This document shows, piece by piece, positions 23,164 to 30,720 of a stretch of 64,000 nucleotides of DNA (positions within the stretch are counted from its first letter, which is position 1; the number at the start of each line of letters is the position of its first letter). The notes beneath the pieces are model-generated. The model worked only from the letters and a program-made list of their open reading frames with translations, had not been told where the DNA came from and made no database searches. The stretch is from CBDFFW01 sp965246945 (lineage in GTDB: Bacteria > Pseudomonadota > Alphaproteobacteria > UBA11073), in NCBI GenBank assembly GCA_965246945.1, contig CBDFFW010000001.1, forward strand, positions 558,001 through 622,000, in the 5' to 3' direction. A program made the translations under genes and the position numbers.

Positions 23164-23571
23164 ATGCTGCCGGATTGGGACACGTTGTTGAAAGATTTTG
23201 AAGCGCTCGAAGATTGGCAGGCGCGGTATGAATATGTGATTGATTTGGGACGGCAATTACCGGCCATGGCCGAAGGTGATAAAAATCTGCAGTATAAGGT
23301 CGCTGGCTGCCTGTCGCAGGTATGGCTGAAAGCGGAACTGATAAATGGAAAATTGCATTTTAATGCGGATAGCGATTCCAGCATTGTAAAAGGTTTGATT
23401 GGTATTTTAATGATACTGTATCAAGATTGCTCACCAGCCGATGCATTGGCAGTCGATATGCCAGCGCGGTTTACTGAATTGGGTATGGAAGAGCATTTAA
23501 GCCCCAACCGCCGCAACGGATTTTTTGCGATGGTGGATAAGATTAAGATGTATGCTGAGAAGTTTGCCTAA
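23164..23571 (+). CDS. sufE: SufE-family sulfur acceptor
   Basis: Accepts persulfide from the cysteine desulfurase SufS for Fe-S cluster assembly. The 135-aa protein has the family fold, with the acceptor Cys in YKVAGCLSQVWLKAEL and the conserved KGLIGILMILY, then NRRNGFFAMVDKIK near the C-terminus. No other suf genes are adjacent, which is common for stand-alone sufE. A perfect hairpin follows the stop codon (23575-23593). Confidence 0.94.
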   Translation: MLPDWDTLLKDFEALEDWQARYEYVIDLGRQLPAMAEGDKNLQYKVAGCLSQVWLKAELINGKLHFNADSDSSIVKGLIGILMILYQDCSPADALAVDMPARFTELGMEEHLSPNRRNGFFAMVDKIKMYAEKFA

Positions 23572-23574
23572 ACC

Positions 23575-23593
23575 CCTCTCCCATGGGGAGAGG
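23575..23593. terminator. Hairpin between convergent sufE and fabG
   Basis: CCTCTCCC-ATG-GGGAGAGG is a perfect 8-bp stem with a 3-nt loop in the 24-nt gap between the two convergent genes. No T-run follows; it may end transcripts from both sides or be a short palindromic repeat unit. Confidence 0.45.
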
Positions 23594-23595
23594 AA

Positions 23596-24333
23596 TCAAA
23601 TCATCGCCATGCCGCCATTGACATGCAGGGTTTGACCGGTGACATAAGCGGCTTCGGCGCTGGCCAGATAGGTGGTGGCGGCCGCAATATCTGCGGGGGT
23701 GCCCATGCGGCCCATGGGGATGCGTTCGTTCAATTTATCTTTTTGGGCATCCGGCAATCCGGCAGTCATCGGCGTGGCGATGAAGCCCGGGGCGATGCAA
23801 TTGACGGTAATACCGCGCGCGGCGACTTCGGCGGCCAATGATTTGCTCATGCCAATCAAACCGGCTTTGGCGGCCGCATAATTGGTTTGGCCAGGATTGC
23901 CGGTGACGCCGACAATGGAGGTGATATTGATAATGCGGCCAAAGCGGCGTTTCATCATGCCCTTTACCGCGGCACGGCACAGAATAAAATTGGCGCGCAG
24001 GTTCAGATTCAACACTTCGTCCCATTGCGCATCGCTCATCCGCATGGCCAGCGTATCACGCGTGATGCCGGCGTTATTGACGAGAATATCAAGCTTGCCA
24101 AATTGTGTTTCTACCTGATCGATCAAGCCGGTTAGCGCGGCGCTATCGCCCAGATTGGCAGGAAAAACTTCCAAGCGTTCTGGAAATTCTGTTTTAAGGG
24201 CGGCAAGTTTATCGGCATTGGTACCGCTGGCGGCAATCGTGGCCCCTTGTGCATGCAAAGCAGCGGCAATGGCTTGGCCAATCCCGCCCGTGGCACCCGT
24301 TACCAATGCAATTTGTCCTGTTAAATCAAACAT
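23596..24333 (-). CDS. fabG: 3-oxoacyl-[acyl-carrier-protein] reductase
   Basis: NADPH-dependent reductase of fatty acid elongation. The 245-aa short-chain dehydrogenase has the cofactor loop VTGATGGIGQAIAAAL, NNAGITRD, the catalytic Ser-Tyr-Lys triad (ITSIVGVTGNPGQTNYAAAK) and GFIATPMT, with the typical end ASAEAAYVTGQTLHVNGGMA. These details favour FabG over other SDRs. It is isolated from acpP and fabF here. Confidence 0.95.
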   Translation of the reverse strand: MFDLTGQIALVTGATGGIGQAIAAALHAQGATIAASGTNADKLAALKTEFPERLEVFPANLGDSAALTGLIDQVETQFGKLDILVNNAGITRDTLAMRMSDAQWDEVLNLNLRANFILCRAAVKGMMKRRFGRIINITSIVGVTGNPGQTNYAAAKAGLIGMSKSLAAEVAARGITVNCIAPGFIATPMTAGLPDAQKDKLNERIPMGRMGTPADIAAATTYLASAEAAYVTGQTLHVNGGMAMI

Positions 24334-24406
24334 ACGCGCTTTATGCGGGAAAACGACCGCTGCGGCAAGTTTTGACGAATTAACCGATTTATACTATAAT
24401 AAAAAA

Positions 24407-24687
24407 ATGGAAACGATTGCTGTCAGCGATAAAGATGCCACTCTATCAGTTCTTTTAGCTAAGGTACGGGAAAATAAACGGGCGGTTGAACTTATTGATA
24501 GTAATGGTAATGAATATCTATTGTCCAAACGCCGCCGGTCAATTGCTAAACCAGTAGCGTATGATCCAGAATTTATTGCCAAGATCGAACGGGGAATGCT
24601 GCCCTGGCGGCGGGGCAGGGCATTACCATGACCATTGAAGAATTTAATGCTTGGTCTGATCGTTTATTGGCTGAGAACCAAGTCTAA
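24407..24687 (+). pseudogene. YefM/Phd-type antitoxin gene with apparent frameshift
   Basis: The ATG at 24407 opens METIAVSDKDATLSVLLAKV and continues in one frame to YDPEFIAKIERG, then diverges and stops at 24631 with an Arg/Trp-rich tail (MLPWRRGRALP). If one G is added to the G-run near 24591-24594, the frame continues as NAALAAGQGITMTIEEFNAW and SDRLLAENQV to TAA at 24687, a far more antitoxin-like C-terminus. In this class the C-terminus binds the toxin. As written, a 19-codon piece (ATG 24628) overlaps the stop by ATGA and could be translated by re-initiation. Programmed frameshifting or a sequencing error are alternatives. Confidence 0.7.
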
Positions 24688-24695
24688 AACTGCGA

Positions 24696-24965
24696 ATGAG
24701 GTGGCAAATTAAATTTGAGCCAAGCGCAGCACAAGACTATGAAACATGGTCTAAAAAAGACGGACGAATTTTCATAAAAATTCAGCAACTTATTAATGCC
24801 ATAAGCGTTGATCCTTATAAGAGAATTGGTAAACCAGAACAATTGAGACATAAGTTGACGGGTTATTGGTCACGGCGGATTGCTCAAGAACATCGATTGA
24901 TTTACCAAATAAAAGATAATCAGGTTATTATTCGAAGTTGCCACGGCCACTATTTGAAACAGTGA
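24696..24965 (+). CDS. yoeB: YoeB-family toxin (ribosome-dependent mRNA interferase)
   Basis: An 89-aa RelE-superfamily toxin that resembles E. coli YoeB closely over its whole length: KIQQLINAISVDPYKRIGKP, EQLRHKLTGYWSRRIAQEHR and a C-terminal RSCHGHY. The residues used for catalysis in YoeB are present (Glu in GKPEQL, Arg in EHRLIY, His in GHY), so the toxin looks active. It starts 8 nt after the restored antitoxin stop codon, the normal spacing for a pair. Confidence 0.9.
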   Translation: MRWQIKFEPSAAQDYETWSKKDGRIFIKIQQLINAISVDPYKRIGKPEQLRHKLTGYWSRRIAQEHRLIYQIKDNQVIIRSCHGHYLKQ

Positions 24966-25016
24966 TTTATCGCTGTTCAAGTTGCGTTAAGGTTTTTACG
25001 CTATGAATAAATTTTC

Positions 25017-25985
25017 ATGCGGCTTCGATCGTTCCATGCGGCAAGTGTTGCTGAAGCGTTGCACCAAATACGGGTAGCTTTGGGGGATGACGCCATTATT
25101 GTGGCCACGCATGATGAACCCAATGGCGTGCGTGTCACCGCTGCCGTGGATGATAGCGCGCCAGCACCCGTTGCTGCTGCTCTTAACAAAACCGTTATTT
25201 CAGATCAAGCGCCGGAGCCTTCTTTTGTGGATCAGGCGGCTGAGCTTTTCTATCAGCATGGCGTGCCGAGCCAAAGCGCTGAAAAATTGATTAATTATAT
25301 TGTGGCGCAATCGGCGGCCGATTGGCGGCACGCACTGATCGATGCGCTAACCACGCAATTAAGCTGGGAAACGCTCAATCCAGTGGATAAGCCGATTATG
25401 CTATTGGGGCCGACCGGTGCAGGTAAAACCCTGGCGACTTCCAAATGGGCGGTGGAATTGGCCAGCCAGGGCCATAAAGTTCAATTATATACGACCGATA
25501 CGGCGCGGGCAGGCGGGGTGGCGCAGCTTTCTGATCTCGTGCGCTGGGTACACATTCCGGTGATTGAAGTGGAAAGCGCCCATGCACTGACCGATGGGTT
25601 GCAGATGCTGGGCCGCGGCCAGGTAACCTTAATCGATACAGCCGGTGTCAATATATATGACGAGGCTGAACGCAAAGAAATTTTGGGCTTATTAAAAGCA
25701 ACTGAGGGGCAAGTGCTGTCGGTACTGGCGCTGCCCGCGGGCGGTGATGCGTTTGAGCAAGCGGCGATGGCCGAATTATTCAGCCAGCATGGTGTGCAGC
25801 ATTTGCTGACCACCAAATGGGATGCAGCAAAGCGTTATGGCGGCTTGCTACATGCCGCCATTCAGCATAATTTAACCTTCACGCATTACAGCGCGGGTAC
25901 GCGCGCGGCGGCGGGTGTGCCGCCCTTAACGGCAGCCCAACTGGCCGCATTTTTGCAGCCGGATTTGAAAGGAAATAACGCATGA
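25017..25985 (+). CDS. flhF: Flagellar GTPase FlhF
   Basis: SRP-family GTPase that sets the place and number of polar flagella. The 322-aa protein begins with the FlhF-type MRLRSFHAASVAEALHQIR and then ALGDDAIIVAT; the NG domain has P-loop LLGPTGAGKTLATSKWA (about residues 130-146), the YTTDTARAGGVAQL and LIDTAGVNIYDEAE motifs and TTKWDAAKRYG. It is shorter than gammaproteobacterial FlhF because the N-terminal basic domain is short. The stop overlaps the start of flhG by four bases (ATGA), so translation is coupled. Confidence 0.9.
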   Translation: MRLRSFHAASVAEALHQIRVALGDDAIIVATHDEPNGVRVTAAVDDSAPAPVAAALNKTVISDQAPEPSFVDQAAELFYQHGVPSQSAEKLINYIVAQSAADWRHALIDALTTQLSWETLNPVDKPIMLLGPTGAGKTLATSKWAVELASQGHKVQLYTTDTARAGGVAQLSDLVRWVHIPVIEVESAHALTDGLQMLGRGQVTLIDTAGVNIYDEAERKEILGLLKATEGQVLSVLALPAGGDAFEQAAMAELFSQHGVQHLLTTKWDAAKRYGGLLHAAIQHNLTFTHYSAGTRAAAGVPPLTAAQLAAFLQPDLKGNNA

Positions 25986-26704
25986 CCATCTTAGCAGTTG
26001 CCAGCGGTAAAGGCGGGGTGGGGAAAACTTGGTTATCGAGCACGCTATGCCACGCGCTGGCGCAAAGCGGGAAGCGCGTGCTGCTATTCGATGGCGATTT
26101 GGGGCTGGCCAATGTGGATATTCAATTGGGGTTGACGGTTGAAAAAGATCTCAGCCAGGTGGTCGAAGGCAAATTGCCATTGGCGCAGGCCATCACGCGG
26201 TTTGATGGTGGCGGGTTTGATATTATTGCTGGACGTTCAGGCGCGGGTTCGCTGGCGCATATCCCGGCGAGCGCGATGACCGCCTTGCGGCAGGATTTGC
26301 AAGCATTGGCCAAACAATATGATTATGTGCTGATCGATCTCGGCGCGGGCGTGGAAGCGACTGTGCGGCAGCTATCCGCCTTAGCCAGCACCATTTTAGT
26401 GGTAACGAATGACGAGCCCACCGCGCTGACCGATGCTTATGCCTTTATCAAACTAACCCCGCGCCCAGGGCCGGAATTGAAATTGGTGGTCAACATGGCG
26501 GGTTCGGTGGCTGAAGGGCAGAAAACTTATGAAACCTTAAATAAAGTCTGCCAAAATTTCCTGAAATTCAATTTAACCCTCGGTGGCATCATCCGCCGCG
26601 ATACACGCGTTCGCGACGCCATCCGCGCGCAGCAACCACTATTAACGCGCTCGCCGAACAGTGAGGCAGCGAATGATGTGCTGCAACTTATCAAACAATT
26701 ATAA
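25982..26704 (+). CDS. flhG: MinD-like flagellar number regulator (FlhG/FleN)
   Basis: ParA/MinD-family ATPase that limits flagellar number together with FlhF. The deviant Walker A ASGKGGVGKTWLSSTLCHAL and the DGDLGLANVDIQLGL motif, characteristic of FlhG/FleN, are present, as are YDYVLIDLGAGVEATVRQL and TNDEPTALTDAYAFIK. It is 240 aa, without an extended N-terminal activator helix beyond a couple of residues. It overlaps flhF and precedes fliF by 114 nt. Confidence 0.93.
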   Translation: MTILAVASGKGGVGKTWLSSTLCHALAQSGKRVLLFDGDLGLANVDIQLGLTVEKDLSQVVEGKLPLAQAITRFDGGGFDIIAGRSGAGSLAHIPASAMTALRQDLQALAKQYDYVLIDLGAGVEATVRQLSALASTILVVTNDEPTALTDAYAFIKLTPRPGPELKLVVNMAGSVAEGQKTYETLNKVCQNFLKFNLTLGGIIRRDTRVRDAIRAQQPLLTRSPNSEAANDVLQLIKQL

Positions 26705-26739
26705 CTGTCAAACGCTTGTCACTAATTTCTGTTATCATC

Positions 26740-26755
26740 TGGCGTGAAAGTTGCA
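26740..26755 (+). promoter_or_regulatory. Sigma-54-like promoter upstream of fliF
   Basis: TGGCGTGAAAGTTGCA matches the -24/-12 consensus TGGCAC-N5-TTGCA with the invariant GG and GC ten bases apart. It lies 64 bp before the fliF start. A sigma-54 activator of the FlbD type is encoded further down in the same cluster. Confidence 0.65.
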
Positions 26756-26818
26756 TCGCTTAAACATGGCGCTAGCCAGGTACTGGCACCTTCGGGCAAA
26801 ATAAGGTAGAATCAAATC

Positions 26819-28558
26819 ATGGGTGGTTTGCTGCAAATGCTGCGCGGAATGGGACCGGCCCGCTTGGGGCTCATGGGTGCCGCGATGGTTGGCATGCTGG
26901 CCTTTTTTTTGTTCCTAACCACGCGCATGAATACCGGCCAAATGGCTGTGCTTTATACCGATCTGCCGCCTGGTGATGCGGGGGCGATTGTCACCAAATT
27001 AGAAGGTATGCAAATTCCGGTTTCGGTCAGTCCCGATGGCGGGCAGATCCGCGTGCCCGCCGAACAGGTTGGTAAATTGCGGATGACCCTGGCGTCTGAA
27101 GGCCTGCCCAGCGGCGGGAAAATCGGCAATGAATTATTCGATAAACAAAACATGCTGGGGGTCACCGATTTCCAGCAGCGGGTGACCCAGTTGCGCGCTT
27201 TGGAAGGAGAGCTGTCCCGCTCCATCGAAACTCTATCGCCTGTCAAAGCAGCACGCGTGCATGTCGTATTGCCGGCGCGTGAATTATTCGCGCGGGAAGC
27301 ACAAACCGCAACGGCTTCCGTTATTTTGTCATTAAAGCCTGGGCAGACATTAAGCCGCGAACAGGTTGGCGCCGTGCAGCATTTGGTGGCTTCCGCCGTG
27401 CCGCAATTAAAACCGACCTCGATTGCTATTATTGATCAAAACGGGGATTTGCTGGCCAAAGCGCGGGATGCCTCGAATACCACCGGCGCGGCCAATGACG
27501 ATGCGGAAGAGCGCAAGCAGTCAATGGAAATGCAGCTGCAGCAAAAAATTGAAGATCAGCTCGGCCGGATTGTGGGTTACGGCAAAGTAAAAGCCAATGT
27601 GACGGCTGAACTGGATTTTAACCGGATCAGCAAAACCTCGGAAGAATACGACCCCGAAAAGCAGGTGGTGCTATCCACTCAAACTTCGGAAGAAAAAGCG
27701 ACTGAAAGCAATGGTAGCAGTAGCAATACTACTGCCAGCGTGGCCAATAATTTGCCGAATGCGCAGAAATCCGCTGGTGGCGGCGATAGCAGTAATAGCA
27801 GTAATAATAAAACTGAAGAAACCACGAATTACAGCAATACCAAAACGGTCACCAATACTGTGCAGGAAGTTGGCCAGATTAAGCGGTTGGCGGTGGCGGT
27901 GGTGGTGGATGGCACCTATGTGAAGCAGCCGAAAGCGGCGGACCCCAATGCCAAGGATGCCAAAAAAGATGCGCCGCCCGTAATGGAAGATGTCTATCAA
28001 CCACGCAGCGCCGAAGAATTAAGCAAGTTGCAAGATATTGTGAAAGCCGCGATGGCGTTTGATGACAAGCGCGGCGACCAGGTCAAAGTGGAAAACATGC
28101 AATTTGCCAAGCCGGAAGAAATTCCAGCGGAAGCGCCGTTACCCTTGGGCATGACACGCGATGAGTTGATGGGTTTGGTCGAAACCGGCGTGATTGGTTT
28201 GGTGGCAGTATTGTTTATTTTATTGGTGGTGCGGCCGTTGGTCACCAAAGTATTGGCCGATGCACCAGCGGGTATGGGCAGCAGTTTGGGTTTAGCCGTG
28301 GCCGGTAACAGCAATAGTTTATTGACCGATCAAAGCAACGGCATGCCCATGCTGGGCAATAGCGGCGGCAATTCAGAATATATGTTGGAAGGTGGCGGTG
28401 CCACCACCGATCAGGAAATTGAACGCATGATTAATTTAGAGCAGGTGGAAGGGCGCGTGCGCGCGTCATCGCTTAAAAAGGTCAGCGAAATTATCGATAA
28501 AAATCCAGAACAAGCAGTCGCCATTCTGCGTAACTGGATGTATCAGGACGCAGGTTAA
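26819..28558 (+). CDS. fliF: Flagellar MS-ring protein FliF
   Basis: Forms the membrane-embedded MS ring. The 579-aa protein has transmembrane helix 1 at about residues 14-35 (ARLGLMGAAMVGMLAFFLFL), the YscJ/FliF ring-building domain (NMLGVTDFQQRVTQLRALEG, ARVHVVLPARELFAREAQ), a Ser/Asn-rich loop (about 295-345), helix 2 at about 450-475 (VETGVIGLVAVLFILLVVRP), and a cytoplasmic C-terminus with the FliG-binding ending VRASSLKKVSEIIDKNPEQA. Normal length. It starts the fliF-fliG-fliH-fliN operon, downstream of a sigma-54-like promoter. Confidence 0.97.
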   Translation: MGGLLQMLRGMGPARLGLMGAAMVGMLAFFLFLTTRMNTGQMAVLYTDLPPGDAGAIVTKLEGMQIPVSVSPDGGQIRVPAEQVGKLRMTLASEGLPSGGKIGNELFDKQNMLGVTDFQQRVTQLRALEGELSRSIETLSPVKAARVHVVLPARELFAREAQTATASVILSLKPGQTLSREQVGAVQHLVASAVPQLKPTSIAIIDQNGDLLAKARDASNTTGAANDDAEERKQSMEMQLQQKIEDQLGRIVGYGKVKANVTAELDFNRISKTSEEYDPEKQVVLSTQTSEEKATESNGSSSNTTASVANNLPNAQKSAGGGDSSNSSNNKTEETTNYSNTKTVTNTVQEVGQIKRLAVAVVVDGTYVKQPKAADPNAKDAKKDAPPVMEDVYQPRSAEELSKLQDIVKAAMAFDDKRGDQVKVENMQFAKPEEIPAEAPLPLGMTRDELMGLVETGVIGLVAVLFILLVVRPLVTKVLADAPAGMGSSLGLAVAGNSNSLLTDQSNGMPMLGNSGGNSEYMLEGGGATTDQEIERMINLEQVEGRVRASSLKKVSEIIDKNPEQAVAILRNWMYQDAG

Positions 28559-28563
28559 GTGCG

Positions 28564-29586
28564 ATGGCCACGAAAGTACGCGAAGATTATCGGGCATTAA
28601 CGGGACCGCAGAAAGCGGCGGTACTGTTACTGTCTTTGGGTGAAGACAGTGCCGCCAAAGTTTTCTCGCTTATGGATGAAGACGAGATTAAAGAAATTTC
28701 GCAGACTATGGCAAATTTAGGCCTCGTCAGTTCCACCATTATCGAACGATTATTTGTCGATTTTACCGAAAAATTATCCACCACAGCGTCGTTAAGCGGC
28801 ACGTTTGAGAGCACTGAACGATTATTGGCGCGTGTGCTGGGTAAAGAAAAGGTTGGCGGGTTGATGGAGGAAATCCGCGGCCCCGCCGGCCGCACCATGT
28901 GGGATAAGTTGGGTAATGTGAATGAACAAGTACTGGCCAATTATTTGAAAAATGAATATCCACAAACAGTGGCGGTGGTGATGACCAAAATCCGGCCAGA
29001 TCATGCGGCGCGTGTGCTGGGCATTCTGCCGGAAGGATTTGCCATGGAAGTGGTGATGCGCATGCTGCGCATGGAAACCGTGCAAAAAGAAGTTTTGGAA
29101 GATGTGGAAAAAACGCTGCGCACCGAGTTTATGTCGAACCTGGCGCGCACCAACCGGCGGGATAGCCATGAGAGCATGGCCGAAATTTTTAATAATCTCG
29201 ACCGCAATATTGAAAGCCGGTTTATCGGTTTGCTCGAAGAACGCAACAGGGACAGTGCGGAAAAAATCAAATCATTAATGTTCACTTTTGACCATTTATC
29301 ATTGTTGGATCCAAGTGGCGTGCAAACACTAATCCGTAATATAGATAAGGATAAATTGGGCATTGCCTTGAAAGGGGCCAATGATACTTTAAAAGAACTG
29401 TTCTTTAGCAATATGTCCGAACGGGCGGCTAAAATCCTTAAAGAGGATATGGGCGCCATGGGACCCATCCGTTTGCGCGATGTTGATGAAGCGCAGCAAA
29501 TCATGGTGCGCGTGGCCAAAGAATTGGCGACCAAAGGTGAAATTGTGCTGTCTTCCGGCAAAGAAGACGATGCGATGGTTTATTAA
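28564..29586 (+). CDS. fliG: Flagellar motor switch protein FliG
   Basis: Switch-complex protein that couples to the stator and FliF. The 340-aa product has the N-terminal FliF-binding domain (LTGPQKAAVLLLSLGEDSAA), the middle EHPQT-like motif (LKNEYPQTVAVVMTKI), and the C-terminal motor domain with conserved charged helix residues (LFFSNMSERAAKILKEDMGA then PIRLRDVDEAQQ). It starts five nt after fliF and its last base overlaps the fliH start. Confidence 0.97.
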   Translation: MATKVREDYRALTGPQKAAVLLLSLGEDSAAKVFSLMDEDEIKEISQTMANLGLVSSTIIERLFVDFTEKLSTTASLSGTFESTERLLARVLGKEKVGGLMEEIRGPAGRTMWDKLGNVNEQVLANYLKNEYPQTVAVVMTKIRPDHAARVLGILPEGFAMEVVMRMLRMETVQKEVLEDVEKTLRTEFMSNLARTNRRDSHESMAEIFNNLDRNIESRFIGLLEERNRDSAEKIKSLMFTFDHLSLLDPSGVQTLIRNIDKDKLGIALKGANDTLKELFFSNMSERAAKILKEDMGAMGPIRLRDVDEAQQIMVRVAKELATKGEIVLSSGKEDDAMVY

Positions 29587-30272
29587 TGACCCAGCAGCAA
29601 AAACCATTTCTGTTTGACCGGCGGAGTTTTGATGCGGAGCTGGGTAAGCCGGTTTCGGCGGAGGAACAGCCGCGTTATAGCCAACAGCATTTTGATCAGG
29701 CGATTGAAGCGGCGGAAGCGCGGGGCTCTAGCAACGGTATAGAGCAGGCACGCCAATTGGCGGAACAGCAAATTGCCAATCAGCTCAGCCGTTTAACGCA
29801 GCAAATGGAACAATTTTTGCAGCAACAAACCGCACGGGATGCAGCCGCGCAGGAATTAGCGGTGGAAGTAGCCGTCGGCATGGTGCGCAAATTGGTGCCG
29901 GAATTATTAAGCCAGCCAGCCTTGGACAGCATTACCCAATTTGTGCGGCAAATATTGGGTGAACATTACGAAGAAAATAAACTGATTATCCGCGTGCATG
30001 AATCGGTGATGGATGCGCTGCACAGCCGTGTGCAAACTTTACCCGAATTGGTGCGCGTGCAGGACCGTTATGCCTTGGTGGCCGATCCGCAATTGGCACC
30101 ATCCGATTGCCGCATTGAATGGCCGAGCGGCGGGGTGGAGCGCAATACCAGCCGCTTGTGGCAGCAATTGGAAGCAGTGACGACACAATTGGCGACGCAA
30201 TTGCGGCCAGCAGCATTGCAGGCACCTGGCTTAACTGGCACAATCACAGCAGGAGTCGATGATGGCAGATGA
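29586..30272 (+). CDS. fliH: Flagellar export ATPase regulator FliH (FlbE-like)
   Basis: Peripheral stalk or negative regulator of the FliI export ATPase. The 228-aa protein is Gln-rich and coiled-coil-prone in the first half (RLTQQMEQFLQQQTARDAAA) with a C-terminal FliH/YscL-like domain (LIIRVHESVMDALHSRVQ, then DCRIEWPSGGVERNTSRLW). Identity follows from this plus its position between fliG and fliN. It overlaps both neighbours (1 nt and 14 nt). Confidence 0.85.
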   Translation: MTQQQKPFLFDRRSFDAELGKPVSAEEQPRYSQQHFDQAIEAAEARGSSNGIEQARQLAEQQIANQLSRLTQQMEQFLQQQTARDAAAQELAVEVAVGMVRKLVPELLSQPALDSITQFVRQILGEHYEENKLIIRVHESVMDALHSRVQTLPELVRVQDRYALVADPQLAPSDCRIEWPSGGVERNTSRLWQQLEAVTTQLATQLRPAALQAPGLTGTITAGVDDGR

Positions 30273-30609
30273 AGAAACGACAGATCTGAGCTTAAAAGAG
30301 CTGGAAGATAATAAAACCTTATCGCCCCAGGATGTGCTGGGTAACCAACCGATAATGGCCGAAAAAGATTTGAATGCCATTTATGATATTCCGGTGCAGG
30401 TGCAAGCCGTCTTGGGCCGGGCGCAAATGCAGGTCTCGCAATTGCTTAAACTGGGGCGCGGCGCGGTGGTTGAATTAGACCGTAAAGTTGGTGAAGCAAT
30501 TGATATTTATGTGAATAACCGCTTGGTGGCCCGCGGCGAAGTGGTGGTGGTGGAAGACCGTTTAGGGATTACGATGACTGAGATCATTAAATCTGAACGA
30601 TCTAATTAA
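30259..30609 (+). CDS. fliN: Flagellar motor switch protein FliN
   Basis: C-ring protein. The 116-aa product has a short acidic N-terminus and the SpoA domain (IYDIPVQVQAVLGRAQMQVS, VVELDRKVGEAIDIYVNNRL, GEVVVVEDRLGITMTEII), which is almost canonical. It begins inside the last codons of fliH. Confidence 0.96.
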   Translation: MMADEETTDLSLKELEDNKTLSPQDVLGNQPIMAEKDLNAIYDIPVQVQAVLGRAQMQVSQLLKLGRGAVVELDRKVGEAIDIYVNNRLVARGEVVVVEDRLGITMTEIIKSERSN

Positions 30610-30720
30610 AGTAGTATTATAAATAGATAATCAACTTTTAATTGTATCGTTATAATTCGTCCTTATGATAAGGAATCGCGGTTGGTAATGGCGCTGGCTG
30701 CAAGTTAGGCGAGAAATAAC

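Noticed and set aside
28587..29561. Long minus-strand frames opposite fliG
   Set aside because: fliG is unambiguous on the plus strand, and the antisense frames show no conserved motif; they follow from codon structure.
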